From CAYUVH01 sp964448135 (GTDB lineage: Bacteria; Verrucomicrobiota; Verrucomicrobiia; Limisphaerales; UBA8199), in the NCBI GenBank assembly GCA_964448135.1, contig CAYUVH010000054.1, positions 1 to 64,000 of the forward strand: 64,000 bases of DNA, in the 5' to 3' direction. This document shows positions 42,094 to 50,565 of the stretch, piece by piece. Below the pieces are notes generated by a model. That model was not told where the DNA came from. It searched no databases and saw only the letters and a list, made by a program, of their open reading frames with translations. The first letter of the stretch is position 1. Each line of letters starts with the position of its first letter. The translations under genes were made by a program, and so were the position numbers.

Positions 42094-43482
42094 TCAACCT
42101 GCGGGGGCCGCGCTGAGTTCCTGCAAGGCGCGTTCGACAGCGTACCGCACGCCCGCATCGGGATCGGCCTTGGCTTTTACCAAAGCCGGTTCCGCGCGGC
42201 GCTCGCCGAGCCGCCCCAGCGCTTCCGCCGCCGCCTGGCGAAAATCGCGGTCCGCATCGCAGAGCACCGCCTGAAACAAGCTCACGGCGAGTTTGCGGCG
42301 TTTGGCGGGATTCGAAGCGGCCTCGTCTTCGAGTGGTTGATCCTGGCTGGCGACCGCGGGTTGCTCCTCGCCCAAACTCACAAGTAATTGGGACACCAGT
42401 TGTCGGGCCTCCTGGTCGTCTTCGCGCAGGACGGATTTGAGCTGAGCCGCCGCGGCGCGCGCTTCCGGCGACGAACTCCAATTCTCATCAATGCGCGAGA
42501 GGGCGGCCGCCGCGATACGCCGCACCCCGCTCGTTTTGTCCGCCAGCGCGAACACCAGCGGGCCGATGGCTTTCCGATCGGCCAATGCGCCGAGCGAAAT
42601 GGCGGTGGCCTCGCGCACGTCGGCGTCTTCATCGCCGAGACTCCCGGTCAAGGCTTCAACGGCCTTGGCGTCGCGGAGGCGTCCGAGATTTTCGGCGGCG
42701 GCACGGCGAACATCCCAGGCCTTGTCCCGCAGCAAAGCGCGCATCGGTTCCACGGCGGACACGGCGCCCAACCGGCCGATGGCTTCGATCGCGGCCACGC
42801 GCACATGCTGCACCGGATGCTTCAACATTCCCGCGATGGCATCCGCAACCTTCTGCCCGCCAATGCGGCTTAAGCCATCCACGGCGGCCACACACACGGT
42901 GGCGTCGGCGGATTTCAGCGCGCCCATGAGGGGGCGCAGGACACGGGGGTCGTTGATGGTGCCGAGCGCGTTCACCGCGCCCACACAGAGACTGTAGGAA
43001 CCGAAATCGAGCACGGCTTCGAGCGCGGGGATGGCGTGGACCCCGAAGCCCGCCGCGCGATTGAACTGGCTTTTGGCGACGCAGAACCAGATTTCGTCCT
43101 CCCGGTTGGCGGGTTTCCAACCGCGACTTTCCAGAACGCCCGCCGCGCGCGCGCGCACGCCGGCATCGGCATGGCGGAGCATGGGGGTGACTGCGGGAAT
43201 GACGCGATCGTCCTGGCCACGTTTCAACCCGCCGATGGCCGCCTGCAACACATCGGCATCGGTGTCGCGCAGGGCATCAAGCAGCGGTTGCGCGGCGCGC
43301 TCATCCTCGATCTTGCCGAGAGCTTCGGCGGCCATCCGCCGAATGCCGGCCTCTTCGTCGCCGAGCGCGATTTCCAACGCACGAATGTCACGGGGACCGG
43401 GATTGGCGGCGAGCCCCTCGACGGTCTTTCGCCGAGTGGTGACGTTTTTGGATTGGAGCCGGCGCTGAGTCAGCCAGAGCAT
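42094..43482 (-). CDS. HEAT/PBS-lyase repeat protein
   Basis: The 462-residue protein is built almost entirely of HEAT repeats of about 31 residues. Copies such as LEIALGDEEAGIRRMAAEAL, LLDALRDTDADVLQAAIGG, MRALLRDKAWDVRRAAAENL and ALTGSLGDEDADVREATAIS each follow the D-x-VR-AA--LG pattern. Such solenoids serve as protein-binding scaffolds. It is the first gene of an operon with a response regulator-DUF4388 protein and a small helical protein, so it may organise that signalling complex. Start ATG 43482 is taken because repeat-like sequence begins soon after. It is divergent from the RGG-rich gene at 43721. Confidence 0.8.
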   Translation of the reverse strand: MLWLTQRRLQSKNVTTRRKTVEGLAANPGPRDIRALEIALGDEEAGIRRMAAEALGKIEDERAAQPLLDALRDTDADVLQAAIGGLKRGQDDRVIPAVTPMLRHADAGVRARAAGVLESRGWKPANREDEIWFCVAKSQFNRAAGFGVHAIPALEAVLDFGSYSLCVGAVNALGTINDPRVLRPLMGALKSADATVCVAAVDGLSRIGGQKVADAIAGMLKHPVQHVRVAAIEAIGRLGAVSAVEPMRALLRDKAWDVRRAAAENLGRLRDAKAVEALTGSLGDEDADVREATAISLGALADRKAIGPLVFALADKTSGVRRIAAAALSRIDENWSSSPEARAAAAQLKSVLREDDQEARQLVSQLLVSLGEEQPAVASQDQPLEDEAASNPAKRRKLAVSLFQAVLCDADRDFRQAAAEALGRLGERRAEPALVKAKADPDAGVRYAVERALQELSAAPAG

Positions 43483-43720
43483 AGCGCAATGTGGATGATT
43501 AGTTCGGCGGCCAGCCATTGTCACGCTTGAAAGACCGTCGAGTGAAGCTCCAAGGACCAAGGAAGCTGCAAATGAGAAATGGCGCCGGCGGGAAAGTCAC
43601 CGGGGTTGGCAAAACAAGATATTCACAAACAATCGCCGCGCTTGCAATCCGACCCGCGCCGCGCCATGCTGGAATGGCCGGTTCGGCTCTATGGCCCGCC
43701 GGCGACTCAGACCAGCACTC

Positions 43721-45454
43721 ATGAGCAACGCACCAGAAAGCGAGTTCGATCTCGAGAAGCTTTTTCTGCCCGCCTGGGCACAGGAACCCGCTTCAAGCAA
43801 GCAGTACGCCGATTTCCAGGGCGAGCGCGAAGGCGGCGAGCGCCGTCGCGATGGCCGCGGTGGCGAGCGGCGTGGGCCGCGTCCGCCCGGCCGTGACGGC
43901 GGAGCACCGCGCGGCGGTGGCGGAGGTTTTGGCGGTCCCCGGCGCGATCAACGTGGCGGTGGCGGCCGACCGCCTGGTGGCGGTGGCGGTGGAGGCCGTG
44001 GTGGTCCACGGCAGGATCGCGGGCGCGGACCGCGCTTCGACGAAGCGCGCGAGCAGCGTCCGCCGCCGGAGCCGTTGCCGGAGATTGACGTGACGCTGGT
44101 GCCGGATGAGAAGGGCGTGGATTCACTGGCGCGCCAGATCAAGATGACGGGCCGGGCGTTTCCGTTGTTCGGCATCGCGCAGATGATTTTGCAGAAGCCG
44201 GAGCGGCATGCGTTCACCTTCAAGGTGAAGAAGAATGCCGAGGGCAAACCGGTGCAGGCGCTCTTTTTGTGCGCGCTGGACGACACGCTGTGGTTGTCCG
44301 AGGACGAAGCGGTGGAGCACGTGCTGCGGCGGCATTTCGGGACGTTTTATCAGGCCGAAAAGACAGCGACCGAACCGCCCAAGGGCAAATACACTTTTGT
44401 CGCGCAGTGTGGCATGAGTGGAACGATTCTCGGCCCGCCCAACCATCACGATTACCAGAACCAATTGCGCAAGCTGCACGCGGAACGCTATGCGCGGATG
44501 CCGTTCGAGGCCTACAAGGCGCGGGTGAAAATCGTCCGCGACGAGGAAGTGGTGAAGAAGTGGGTCGAGGAGCAAAGCTGGACGACGGAATACATCTGCC
44601 TGAACATGCCCGAACCGCTCCGCCTCCCGACGCGGGAAGCGGTGGAGAAACATTTCCGCGAGAACCACAAGGAAAGCATCATCAAGCCGGTGGAAAACTA
44701 CACGCTGTCGGGCACGGCGGCGATGGGGCTGCGTTCGCCGGGGCTTTCGCGCCTGGTGCGCAGTGTGTCGCAGGACCAGCGGCGGTTTCCGTTGCAGGTG
44801 GCGACGGTGCTGAGCCAGCAATTTGCGTCGCGCGGTTTGCAGTTCTTCAAGGTGAACAAGACGGTGACGCACGTTTCCGTGGCGCGGCCGGTTTACCTGG
44901 ATCTGGAGGCGACGCCGGTTTCGCAAGGCATCCGGAACATCGTCAATTTCATCAACACCAATCCCAAGTGCACGCGGCGGAAATTGCTGACGGCCCTGGC
45001 TCCAGCTCCGGCACCCGCGCCGATTCCGATCGCGGCGGCCGAGACTCCCGCTGCGCCTGCGCCGGCTGAAGGCCAGCCGGCACCGGCGGCTCCGCCGGCA
45101 GCTCCTGAGTTCACAACGGAACAGACCGCGGTGAACGCGGACCTGCACTGGCTGATTCACCAGGGGCATGTGATTGAATTTGCGACCGGGGTTTTGGAAA
45201 CGGCGAAGAAGCCGGTGCCCAAACCGCCGAAGCCTGCGGCCAAGCCGGCGGAAGCGCCCGCGGCCCCGGCCGAGGCAACGCCTGCCGCTGAAGCAGCACC
45301 GACTGCAGCAGAGGCCGCCGCTGCGGGCGAGACGTCCGCCCCGGCGGAAGTTGCCGCTCCTGAAGCGGTGACGGCCGAGCCAACAGCGAGCGCCGAAGCG
45401 CCGGAGTCTCCTGCTCCGCCGCCGACCGAACCGGCCCCCACGCCGGCCGCGTAA
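43721..45454 (+). CDS. RGG-rich protein with a Verrucomicrobiota-type conserved core
   Basis: The 577-residue protein has four parts. Residues 1-35 are an ordinary start. Residues about 36-105 form a Gly/Arg-rich segment (RRDGRGGERRGPRPPGRDGG, GFGGPRRDQRGGGGR, RGGPRQDRGRGPRF) like an RNA-binding RGG box. The conserved core at about 115-430 (PEIDVTLVPDEKGVDSLARQ, then YTFVAQCGMSGTILGPPNHH, then YARMPFEAYKARVKIVRDEE, then RRFPLQVATVLSQQFASRGL) is a domain I cannot name. The Ala/Pro-rich tail runs from about 430 to 577. The GGC-rich DNA of the RGG part (43840-44040) is low complexity. An RNA- or ribosome-related role is inferred from the RGG segment. Met at 43721 is preferred over 43691. Confidence 0.65.
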   Translation: MSNAPESEFDLEKLFLPAWAQEPASSKQYADFQGEREGGERRRDGRGGERRGPRPPGRDGGAPRGGGGGFGGPRRDQRGGGGRPPGGGGGGGRGGPRQDRGRGPRFDEAREQRPPPEPLPEIDVTLVPDEKGVDSLARQIKMTGRAFPLFGIAQMILQKPERHAFTFKVKKNAEGKPVQALFLCALDDTLWLSEDEAVEHVLRRHFGTFYQAEKTATEPPKGKYTFVAQCGMSGTILGPPNHHDYQNQLRKLHAERYARMPFEAYKARVKIVRDEEVVKKWVEEQSWTTEYICLNMPEPLRLPTREAVEKHFRENHKESIIKPVENYTLSGTAAMGLRSPGLSRLVRSVSQDQRRFPLQVATVLSQQFASRGLQFFKVNKTVTHVSVARPVYLDLEATPVSQGIRNIVNFINTNPKCTRRKLLTALAPAPAPAPIPIAAAETPAAPAPAEGQPAPAAPPAAPEFTTEQTAVNADLHWLIHQGHVIEFATGVLETAKKPVPKPPKPAAKPAEAPAAPAEATPAAEAAPTAAEAAAAGETSAPAEVAAPEAVTAEPTASAEAPESPAPPPTEPAPTPAA

Positions 45455-45495
45455 CAGCCTTTCGGCTACAAATCCGATCCTGCCACCGTGGCCCG

Positions 45496-46869
45496 TTAAA
45501 CCGGGTCCACGGCGTGTCCCTCTTCCCGGAAGCGGCGCAGCTTGTAAATCAACGCGCGACGGCTGATGCCGAGGGCCTTCGCGGTTTCGGTGCGGTTGTA
45601 ATTGTGATTGGCGAGCGCGGCCAGGATGGCCTGGCGTTCGATTTCGCCGAGGCGCTCGGCCTCGCTGCGTTCGACCGGTGCGGCGGTTTCACTGCCGCCG
45701 CGAACGCGGGCTGGCAGGTGCTCGGGCATGATGAGGTCGCCCAAGGAAAGCAACGCCGCGCGTTCCATCGCGTTGCGAAGTTCGCGGACATTTCCGGGCC
45801 ACGCATAGCGCGTGAGACAATCGGGCACGGAGGCGGAAAGCCGGGCCTTGCCCTGCGTGAACTCCGCCAGAAACGCCGAGGCGAGCGGGAGAATATCTTC
45901 GCGTCGTTCGCGCAACGGCGGGACGTTCAGTTCCACCACGTTCAGGCGATAGAACAAATCTTCGCGAAAGCGGCCGGTTTTGACTTCCTCCTCGAGCAGG
46001 CGGTTTGTGGCGGCGAGGATGCGCGCGTTGGTCTGGAGTTCGATGCTCGAGCCCACGCGATTGAAGCGGCCGTCCTGCGTCGCGCGCAACAGCTTGGCCT
46101 GGAGCGGGGGCGACATGTCGGCGACTTCGTCGAGAAAGATCGTACCGCCGTTCGCCATTTCGAAACGGCCAATACGCTGGACGACCGCGCCGGTAAAGGC
46201 CCCTTTTTCATGGCCGAAGAGTTCGCTCTCCAGCAGCGTCTCCGGGATCGCGGCGCAATTCACTTTCACGAACGGCCCCGCCGCCCGCGTGCTCCAGGCG
46301 TGGAGAACATCAGCGACGGCTTCCTTGCCCACGCCGCTTTCGCCGGTGATGAGCACCCGGCTGTCGGACGGCGCCACGAGCGCGACGTCGCGAAAAACGG
46401 CCTGCATCAACGGACTGCGGGCAATGATGTGCGGGGGCAGTTTCAGCCCGGAAGCGGATTGGATGGCGGCGGTGCGGGAAAGGCCGGTGACCTGCTGCAC
46501 GGTGGCGAGCAGCTCGTCGAGATCAATGGGCTTGGCGAGATAATTGAGCGCGCCGTCGCGCATGGCACCCACGGCTTCGCGGATGTCGGCATAGGCGGTG
46601 ACGAGGAGGACGGGAAGTTGCGCGTGCTGCTCGCGGGCGTGACGGAGGGTTTCCAATCCGGTCATACCCGGCATGCGAACATCGGAAATCATCAAGCTGA
46701 CCTGCTCGGTGCGGAGTTTTTCCAAAGCCTGTTCGCCCGAGGACACGACGACCGTCTCGAAGCCCTGGCTGCGGAGAAAAGAATCCAGCAGGCTGCGCTG
46801 TCCCGGATCGTCGTCCACGATGAGGATGCGCGGGCCTTTCTGGCCGTTCCTGCGGTTTTCGTTGGCCAT
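45496..46869 (-). CDS. NtrC-family sigma-54-dependent response regulator
   Basis: The 457-residue protein has a receiver domain at about 13-128 (ILIVDDDPGQRSLLDSFLRS, D in LMISDVRMPGMTG, K in YLAKPID). The AAA+ domain at about 145-380 has Walker A GESGVGKE, the sigma-54-contacting GAFTGA loop, Walker B GGTIFLDEVADM and the arginine block FREDLFYRLNVVELNVPPLR. The C-terminal Fis-type helix-turn-helix is NHNYNRTETAKALGISRRAL. It activates sigma-54 promoters when phosphorylated. No sensor kinase lies beside it. It is divergent from the GH109-like gene at 46980, which could be a target. Confidence 0.92.
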   Translation of the reverse strand: MANENRRNGQKGPRILIVDDDPGQRSLLDSFLRSQGFETVVVSSGEQALEKLRTEQVSLMISDVRMPGMTGLETLRHAREQHAQLPVLLVTAYADIREAVGAMRDGALNYLAKPIDLDELLATVQQVTGLSRTAAIQSASGLKLPPHIIARSPLMQAVFRDVALVAPSDSRVLITGESGVGKEAVADVLHAWSTRAAGPFVKVNCAAIPETLLESELFGHEKGAFTGAVVQRIGRFEMANGGTIFLDEVADMSPPLQAKLLRATQDGRFNRVGSSIELQTNARILAATNRLLEEEVKTGRFREDLFYRLNVVELNVPPLRERREDILPLASAFLAEFTQGKARLSASVPDCLTRYAWPGNVRELRNAMERAALLSLGDLIMPEHLPARVRGGSETAAPVERSEAERLGEIERQAILAALANHNYNRTETAKALGISRRALIYKLRRFREEGHAVDPV

Positions 46870-46979
46870 GTATGTTTGCGAACCCGGGCCGCGGGTCTTC
46901 CGCGAACGTACTCCGGCCAGCCGGGGTGATAAAGTCGAATCCTTGTCCCCCCGCGCCGGCTGCGTTTATGCTGCGGTAC

Positions 46980-48284
46980 ATGAGACCGCCCTCCATTCTC
47001 GACCGGCGCACTTTCCTTAAGGCCAGCTTGGCCGCGACCAGCGTGTTTGCGATCACCGGTTTTGCCGGAGCGGCGGAAACCAAGCCGGTGCGCATCGGGC
47101 TGATCGGCGCCGGGTCACGGGGTTCCAGCCTCATGCACACGCTGCTTCAATTTCCGGAGGTGCGGATTGGGGCGGTGTGCGACATCGAGCAAGATCGAGC
47201 GGCGAAGGCAAGCCGTGCGGCGGAAGAAAAGACCGGGCAGGCGCCGGAAGTTTATGCCGGAAACGAAACGATCTGGGAAAAGTTAATCGCGCGCGGCGGC
47301 CTCGACGCGGTGATCATCGCCACGCCGTGGGAATGGCACACGCGCATGGCGGTGGCGGCGATGAAGGCGGGGATCCGGCCCGGAGTGGAAGTGCCGGCGG
47401 CCATCACCGTTTCGGAATGTCGTGAGCTCGTGCGGGTCTCGGAGCACACAGGGATTCCGTGCACGATGCTGGAAAACGTCTGCTACTTCCGCAACGTCAT
47501 GGCGCTGTTGCGAATGGCGCGGCAGAATTGTTTCGGCGAGCTGCTGCATGCGGAGGCCGGTTACCAGCACGACGGCCGGGAGCTGGCGTTTACGAAGGAG
47601 GGGAAACTTTCCTGGCGCGGCCAGCACGCGGCCACGCAAAATGGAAACCTTTATCCCACGCACGCCATCGGACCGGTGGCCCAATGGATGAACATCGGCC
47701 GCGGCGACCGGTTTGTTTCGCTGACGAGCGTCAGCACCAACGCGCGCGGGCTGCGGGAATACGCGCGGGAAAAGTTCGGACCAGATCACCCGCTGGCGAA
47801 GCGCGAGTATGCGCAGGGCGACGTGAACACGACTTTTCTGCAGACCGCGAGCGGGCGGACCGTCACGCTGTACTACAATGTGTCCACGTGGCGGCCGTAT
47901 GACTTGATTTTCCGGCTGCAAGGGGTCGCGGGAATTTACCTGGGTTCGAATGACAGCATTTCCCTGCAACACGGCGGGAATGGCGCGGAAAAGTGGGAAC
48001 CGTTCGATGCTTACCAGCAAAAATACGAGCATCCGCTGTGGCAGGAATTTGCCGACGCTGCGGCAAAAAGCGGCGGGCATGGCGGAGCGGAGTATTTGAT
48101 GTTCCGGGATTTTCTAAAAGCGATCCGCGAGCAGGCGGTTCCGCCCCAGGATGTGTATGACGCTGCGGACTGGTCGGCGATTGTGCCGTTGAGCATCGAG
48201 TCGGTCGCGAAGGGCGGGCGGCAGGTGAGTTTCCCGGATTTTACCGATGGGCGGTGGCGAAAACGGAAGCCCGTCGGGGTATAA
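46980..48284 (+). CDS. GH109-like NAD-dependent glycosidase/oxidoreductase, Tat-exported
   Basis: The 434-residue protein has a Tat-type signal (DRRTFLKASLAATSVFAITG, cleavage near GAAE) and a Rossmann domain (VRIGLIGAGSRGSSLMHTL). Blocks typical of glycoside hydrolase family 109 (alpha-N-acetylgalactosaminidase) follow: IIATPWEWHTRMAVAAMKAG, EVPAAITVSECRELV, CTMLENVCYFRNVMALLRMA and GELLHAEAGYQHD. GH109 enzymes use tightly bound NAD and belong to the Gfo/Idh/MocA superfamily, which explains export of a cofactor-bound folded protein by Tat. The substrate is not certain. The Met at 46980 is chosen for the signal peptide. Confidence 0.8.
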   Translation: MRPPSILDRRTFLKASLAATSVFAITGFAGAAETKPVRIGLIGAGSRGSSLMHTLLQFPEVRIGAVCDIEQDRAAKASRAAEEKTGQAPEVYAGNETIWEKLIARGGLDAVIIATPWEWHTRMAVAAMKAGIRPGVEVPAAITVSECRELVRVSEHTGIPCTMLENVCYFRNVMALLRMARQNCFGELLHAEAGYQHDGRELAFTKEGKLSWRGQHAATQNGNLYPTHAIGPVAQWMNIGRGDRFVSLTSVSTNARGLREYAREKFGPDHPLAKREYAQGDVNTTFLQTASGRTVTLYYNVSTWRPYDLIFRLQGVAGIYLGSNDSISLQHGGNGAEKWEPFDAYQQKYEHPLWQEFADAAAKSGGHGGAEYLMFRDFLKAIREQAVPPQDVYDAADWSAIVPLSIESVAKGGRQVSFPDFTDGRWRKRKPVGV

Positions 48285-48394
48285 TTCACACGCGGTCCGG
48301 CGCGGAAACGGCACGGTTCCTGCGCACAAAATGCCAAATGCCTGTTCGTGGGAACGATTGCAAAATGACCGGAGCCGGGGAGCTGGGCCCGGCA

Positions 48395-48880
48395 CTATTG
48401 CGATTTCGCCACCGGGACAAAATCGTGCTCGCCCTTGAAGTTCTCGGCTTCGACGAAGAGCCGGTATTCCACGCCGGGTTGCAACGGATCGGGGACCGCA
48501 CCCTTGATGGCGGGATGCATGCCTTTGATGAGCTGGCCGTAATAGAAATCCTTGGTGGGGATCGAATTCGATTCCGAAATAAGGTGCCAGATCGGCTGGG
48601 GATACTTGTTGGTCTGCAGCGCGCTGAGGGGGATGACCTTCAGATCGTTCAGCTTGAGCCGGCGGTCGAAGCCAAAGGTGATGGGGTTGATTTCGCCCTG
48701 ATCGCTGCTCGTGCTGGTGGAGCGCCGGCGGCCGAACATGGCGGCCACGCCGCCCCGCATCGGCCGGGAACGACTATAAATTCGAATAGAGTCCTTCGAA
48801 AACCAGTCTTTATTCAGGTAGAGTGAAACGCCCGCGAGAAGTAAAACTACTGTAACCCAGAGCCATGCTTTTCGCGTCAT
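48395..48880 (-). CDS. Single-pass membrane protein of unknown function
   Basis: The 161-residue product starts at ATG 48880 with one membrane segment (AWLWVTVVLLLAGVSLYLNK). A basic stretch follows (RIYSRSRPMRGGVAAMFGRR), then a beta-rich soluble domain (LNDLKVIPLSALQTNKYPQP, then YRLFVEAENFKGEHDFVPVA). The soluble part looks like a conserved extracytoplasmic domain, but I cannot name it. It is divergent from the pilin-like gene at 48941, with a 60-base gap. Confidence 0.55.
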   Translation of the reverse strand: MTRKAWLWVTVVLLLAGVSLYLNKDWFSKDSIRIYSRSRPMRGGVAAMFGRRRSTSTSSDQGEINPITFGFDRRLKLNDLKVIPLSALQTNKYPQPIWHLISESNSIPTKDFYYGQLIKGMHPAIKGAVPDPLQPGVEYRLFVEAENFKGEHDFVPVAKSQ

Positions 48881-48940
48881 AAAGATATAAGGTTGACGCT
48901 CGAATCGCGTTTTATATTCGAGAAACCGTTTTTGGACATT

Positions 48941-49729
48941 ATGAGTTGGAAAATGAAATGCGCCCGGTTGGGGTGCGCCGAAAGTAAACGCGGGTTTACG
49001 TTGATCGAGCTGCTCGTGGTGATCGCGATCATTGCGATCCTGGCGAGCATGCTCCTGCCGGCCCTTTCGCGCGCCAAGGAATCGGCCAATCGCATCTCGT
49101 GTGGCAACAGCTTGAAGCAGCTCGAGTTGTCCGTGAAGCTTTATGCCGACGACAACGACAGTGTCTTTCCGCAACGCGTCAGCGGCTCACCCCGCTGGCC
49201 CACGTTGCTGGTGGATTATTACAAGACCACCAACATGCTCGTTTGCCCGACCGACCGGATGCGCGGCGATCCACTCTCCGGCCAGAGCCCGACGACACTG
49301 ACGGACGCGGCCAAGCGGAGCTATTTCATCAACGGCTGGAACGATTATTTCCAGGACATGCTGTCGCCCACGGATTTTGCCTCCTACATGGCGGGCACTT
49401 ACCCGCGCGCGAACCTGAAGGAGAGCGTGATCATCAAGCCGTCGGAAACCGTGATGTTTGGCGAAAAGAAGAACATCCATGACGCGGACCCGAATCTGTC
49501 CTACGCGCGCGATTATTTCATGGATTTGCTGGAGAGCAACGGCAACGACGTGGATCGCATCGAACACGGCTCTCATTCGTCCGTGCACAAAAACCGTTCC
49601 GGCAACTCCAATTTTTCCTTCACCGACGGCAGCGTGCGGAACATCAAATACGGCGGCACCACCTGGCCGCAGCATCTCTGGGCGATTAGCGACACGAACC
49701 GCGCCCAGTACGCGTTCATTGCTCCCTGA
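48941..49729 (+). CDS. Type IV pilin-like/pseudopilin with H-X9-DG C-terminal domain
   Basis: The 262-residue protein begins with a prepilin leader and hydrophobic helix: SKRGFTLIELLVVIAIIAIL, with the G|F cleavage site and Glu at +5. The C-terminal part ends HKNRSGNSNFSFTDGSVRNI, the H-X9-DG processing-associated module found in the large families of such proteins in Planctomycetota and Verrucomicrobiota. The mature protein would be exported by a type II/type IV-like apparatus. Met 48941 precedes the basic leader; an earlier start at 48893 would add an unlikely extension. Confidence 0.88.
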   Translation: MSWKMKCARLGCAESKRGFTLIELLVVIAIIAILASMLLPALSRAKESANRISCGNSLKQLELSVKLYADDNDSVFPQRVSGSPRWPTLLVDYYKTTNMLVCPTDRMRGDPLSGQSPTTLTDAAKRSYFINGWNDYFQDMLSPTDFASYMAGTYPRANLKESVIIKPSETVMFGEKKNIHDADPNLSYARDYFMDLLESNGNDVDRIEHGSHSSVHKNRSGNSNFSFTDGSVRNIKYGGTTWPQHLWAISDTNRAQYAFIAP

Positions 49730-49789
49730 CCGGAACTCCAAATCGAACCCGGCTCCCTGCGGAGCGCGCCGATCAAACTCTCTGAAGTA

Positions 49790-49820
49790 TCGCCCGGTGA
49801 TTTCACCGGGCGATTTTCTT
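49790..49820. terminator. Strong terminator between convergent genes
   Basis: TCGCCCGGTGA and TCACCGGGCGA form a perfect 11-base stem around TT (10 base pairs with a 4-base loop in practice), followed by TTTTCTT. It lies between the pilin stop (49729) and the 3' end of the gene at 49825. It has a T-run on the plus strand only, so it serves mainly the pilin gene. Confidence 0.85.
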
Positions 49821-49824
49821 GTGC

Positions 49825-50553
49825 TTAAAGCTTCTTCAACTGCAGGTCTTTAAACTGCACGAACATGGGGTGCCCGGCATGGAGTTGCAGGGCGAGAATG
49901 CCGCTCATGACCTGCTTGCCCTCGGTTTCGTCGATGACATCAATCGTCTGTTTGCCATTGATGAATTGCTGCAGGTGATTGCCTTTGGCGATGATGACGT
50001 AGGTGTTCCAAGCTCCCGGCTTCACCACGGCCTGGATCTCCTCCGAAGTGCCCAGGGAACCGACGACCTTTTTCTTGCCGGCCTTGTCCCAGACCACTTT
50101 CTCGCCGCGGGCAGCCATGATCCCGCGGGTCTTGCGCTCTTCATAGAGAATGCCCGTGTAGCTCTTGCCGGCTTCCATGTCGGCCTGGTATCCGCCCACG
50201 ACCCATTTGGCGGGATCGAGGACTTCGCTGCGGTACTGGATGCCCGAGTTGGCGAAGCCGTTGGTATCGCCGGGACGGATCAGGAACTGGCAGCGCAGCT
50301 CAAAATCGCCCACAGTGCCATTGGTCCAGATGAGGAAGGTGTTGCCTTTCGCGGGATGCTCCACCGTGGTTTCACCGGTGATTGCGCCATCCTTCACCGA
50401 CCACAGGACGGGATCGCCGTTCCAGCCAGTAAGATCTTTGCCGTTGAAAAGGCTGATGAAACCGTTGCCGGCAGGCTGTTGGGCAGAAACGTTTGCGGTG
50501 ATGCACACAGCGCTCGCGAGGAGCGCGCCGAGGGTTTTGAGATTCAGTTGCAT
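49825..50553 (-). CDS. Secreted DUF1080 protein (3-keto-disaccharide/glucoside hydrolase-like)
   Basis: The 242-residue product has a signal peptide (LGALLASAVCITANVSAQ). The DUF1080 concanavalin-like domain includes FISLFNGKDLTGWNGDPVLW, TFLIWTNGTVGDFELRCQFL, NSGIQYRS, YQADMEAGKSYTGILYEERK and WNTYVIIAKGNHLQQFINGK, up to the final FVQFKDLQLKKL. Proteins of this family have been described as hydrolases acting on 3-keto sugars. It is followed, on the same strand upstream, by the sugar epimerase-like gene at 50566 with a gap of only 12 bases, so they are probably one operon. Confidence 0.87.
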   Translation of the reverse strand: MQLNLKTLGALLASAVCITANVSAQQPAGNGFISLFNGKDLTGWNGDPVLWSVKDGAITGETTVEHPAKGNTFLIWTNGTVGDFELRCQFLIRPGDTNGFANSGIQYRSEVLDPAKWVVGGYQADMEAGKSYTGILYEERKTRGIMAARGEKVVWDKAGKKKVVGSLGTSEEIQAVVKPGAWNTYVIIAKGNHLQQFINGKQTIDVIDETEGKQVMSGILALQLHAGHPMFVQFKDLQLKKL

Positions 50554-50565
50554 GAATTTTTGCGC

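Noticed and set aside
45514..46929. 471-codon plus-strand frame opposite the NtrC-type gene
   Set aside because: Shadow frame. The minus-strand gene carries all AAA+ and receiver motifs.
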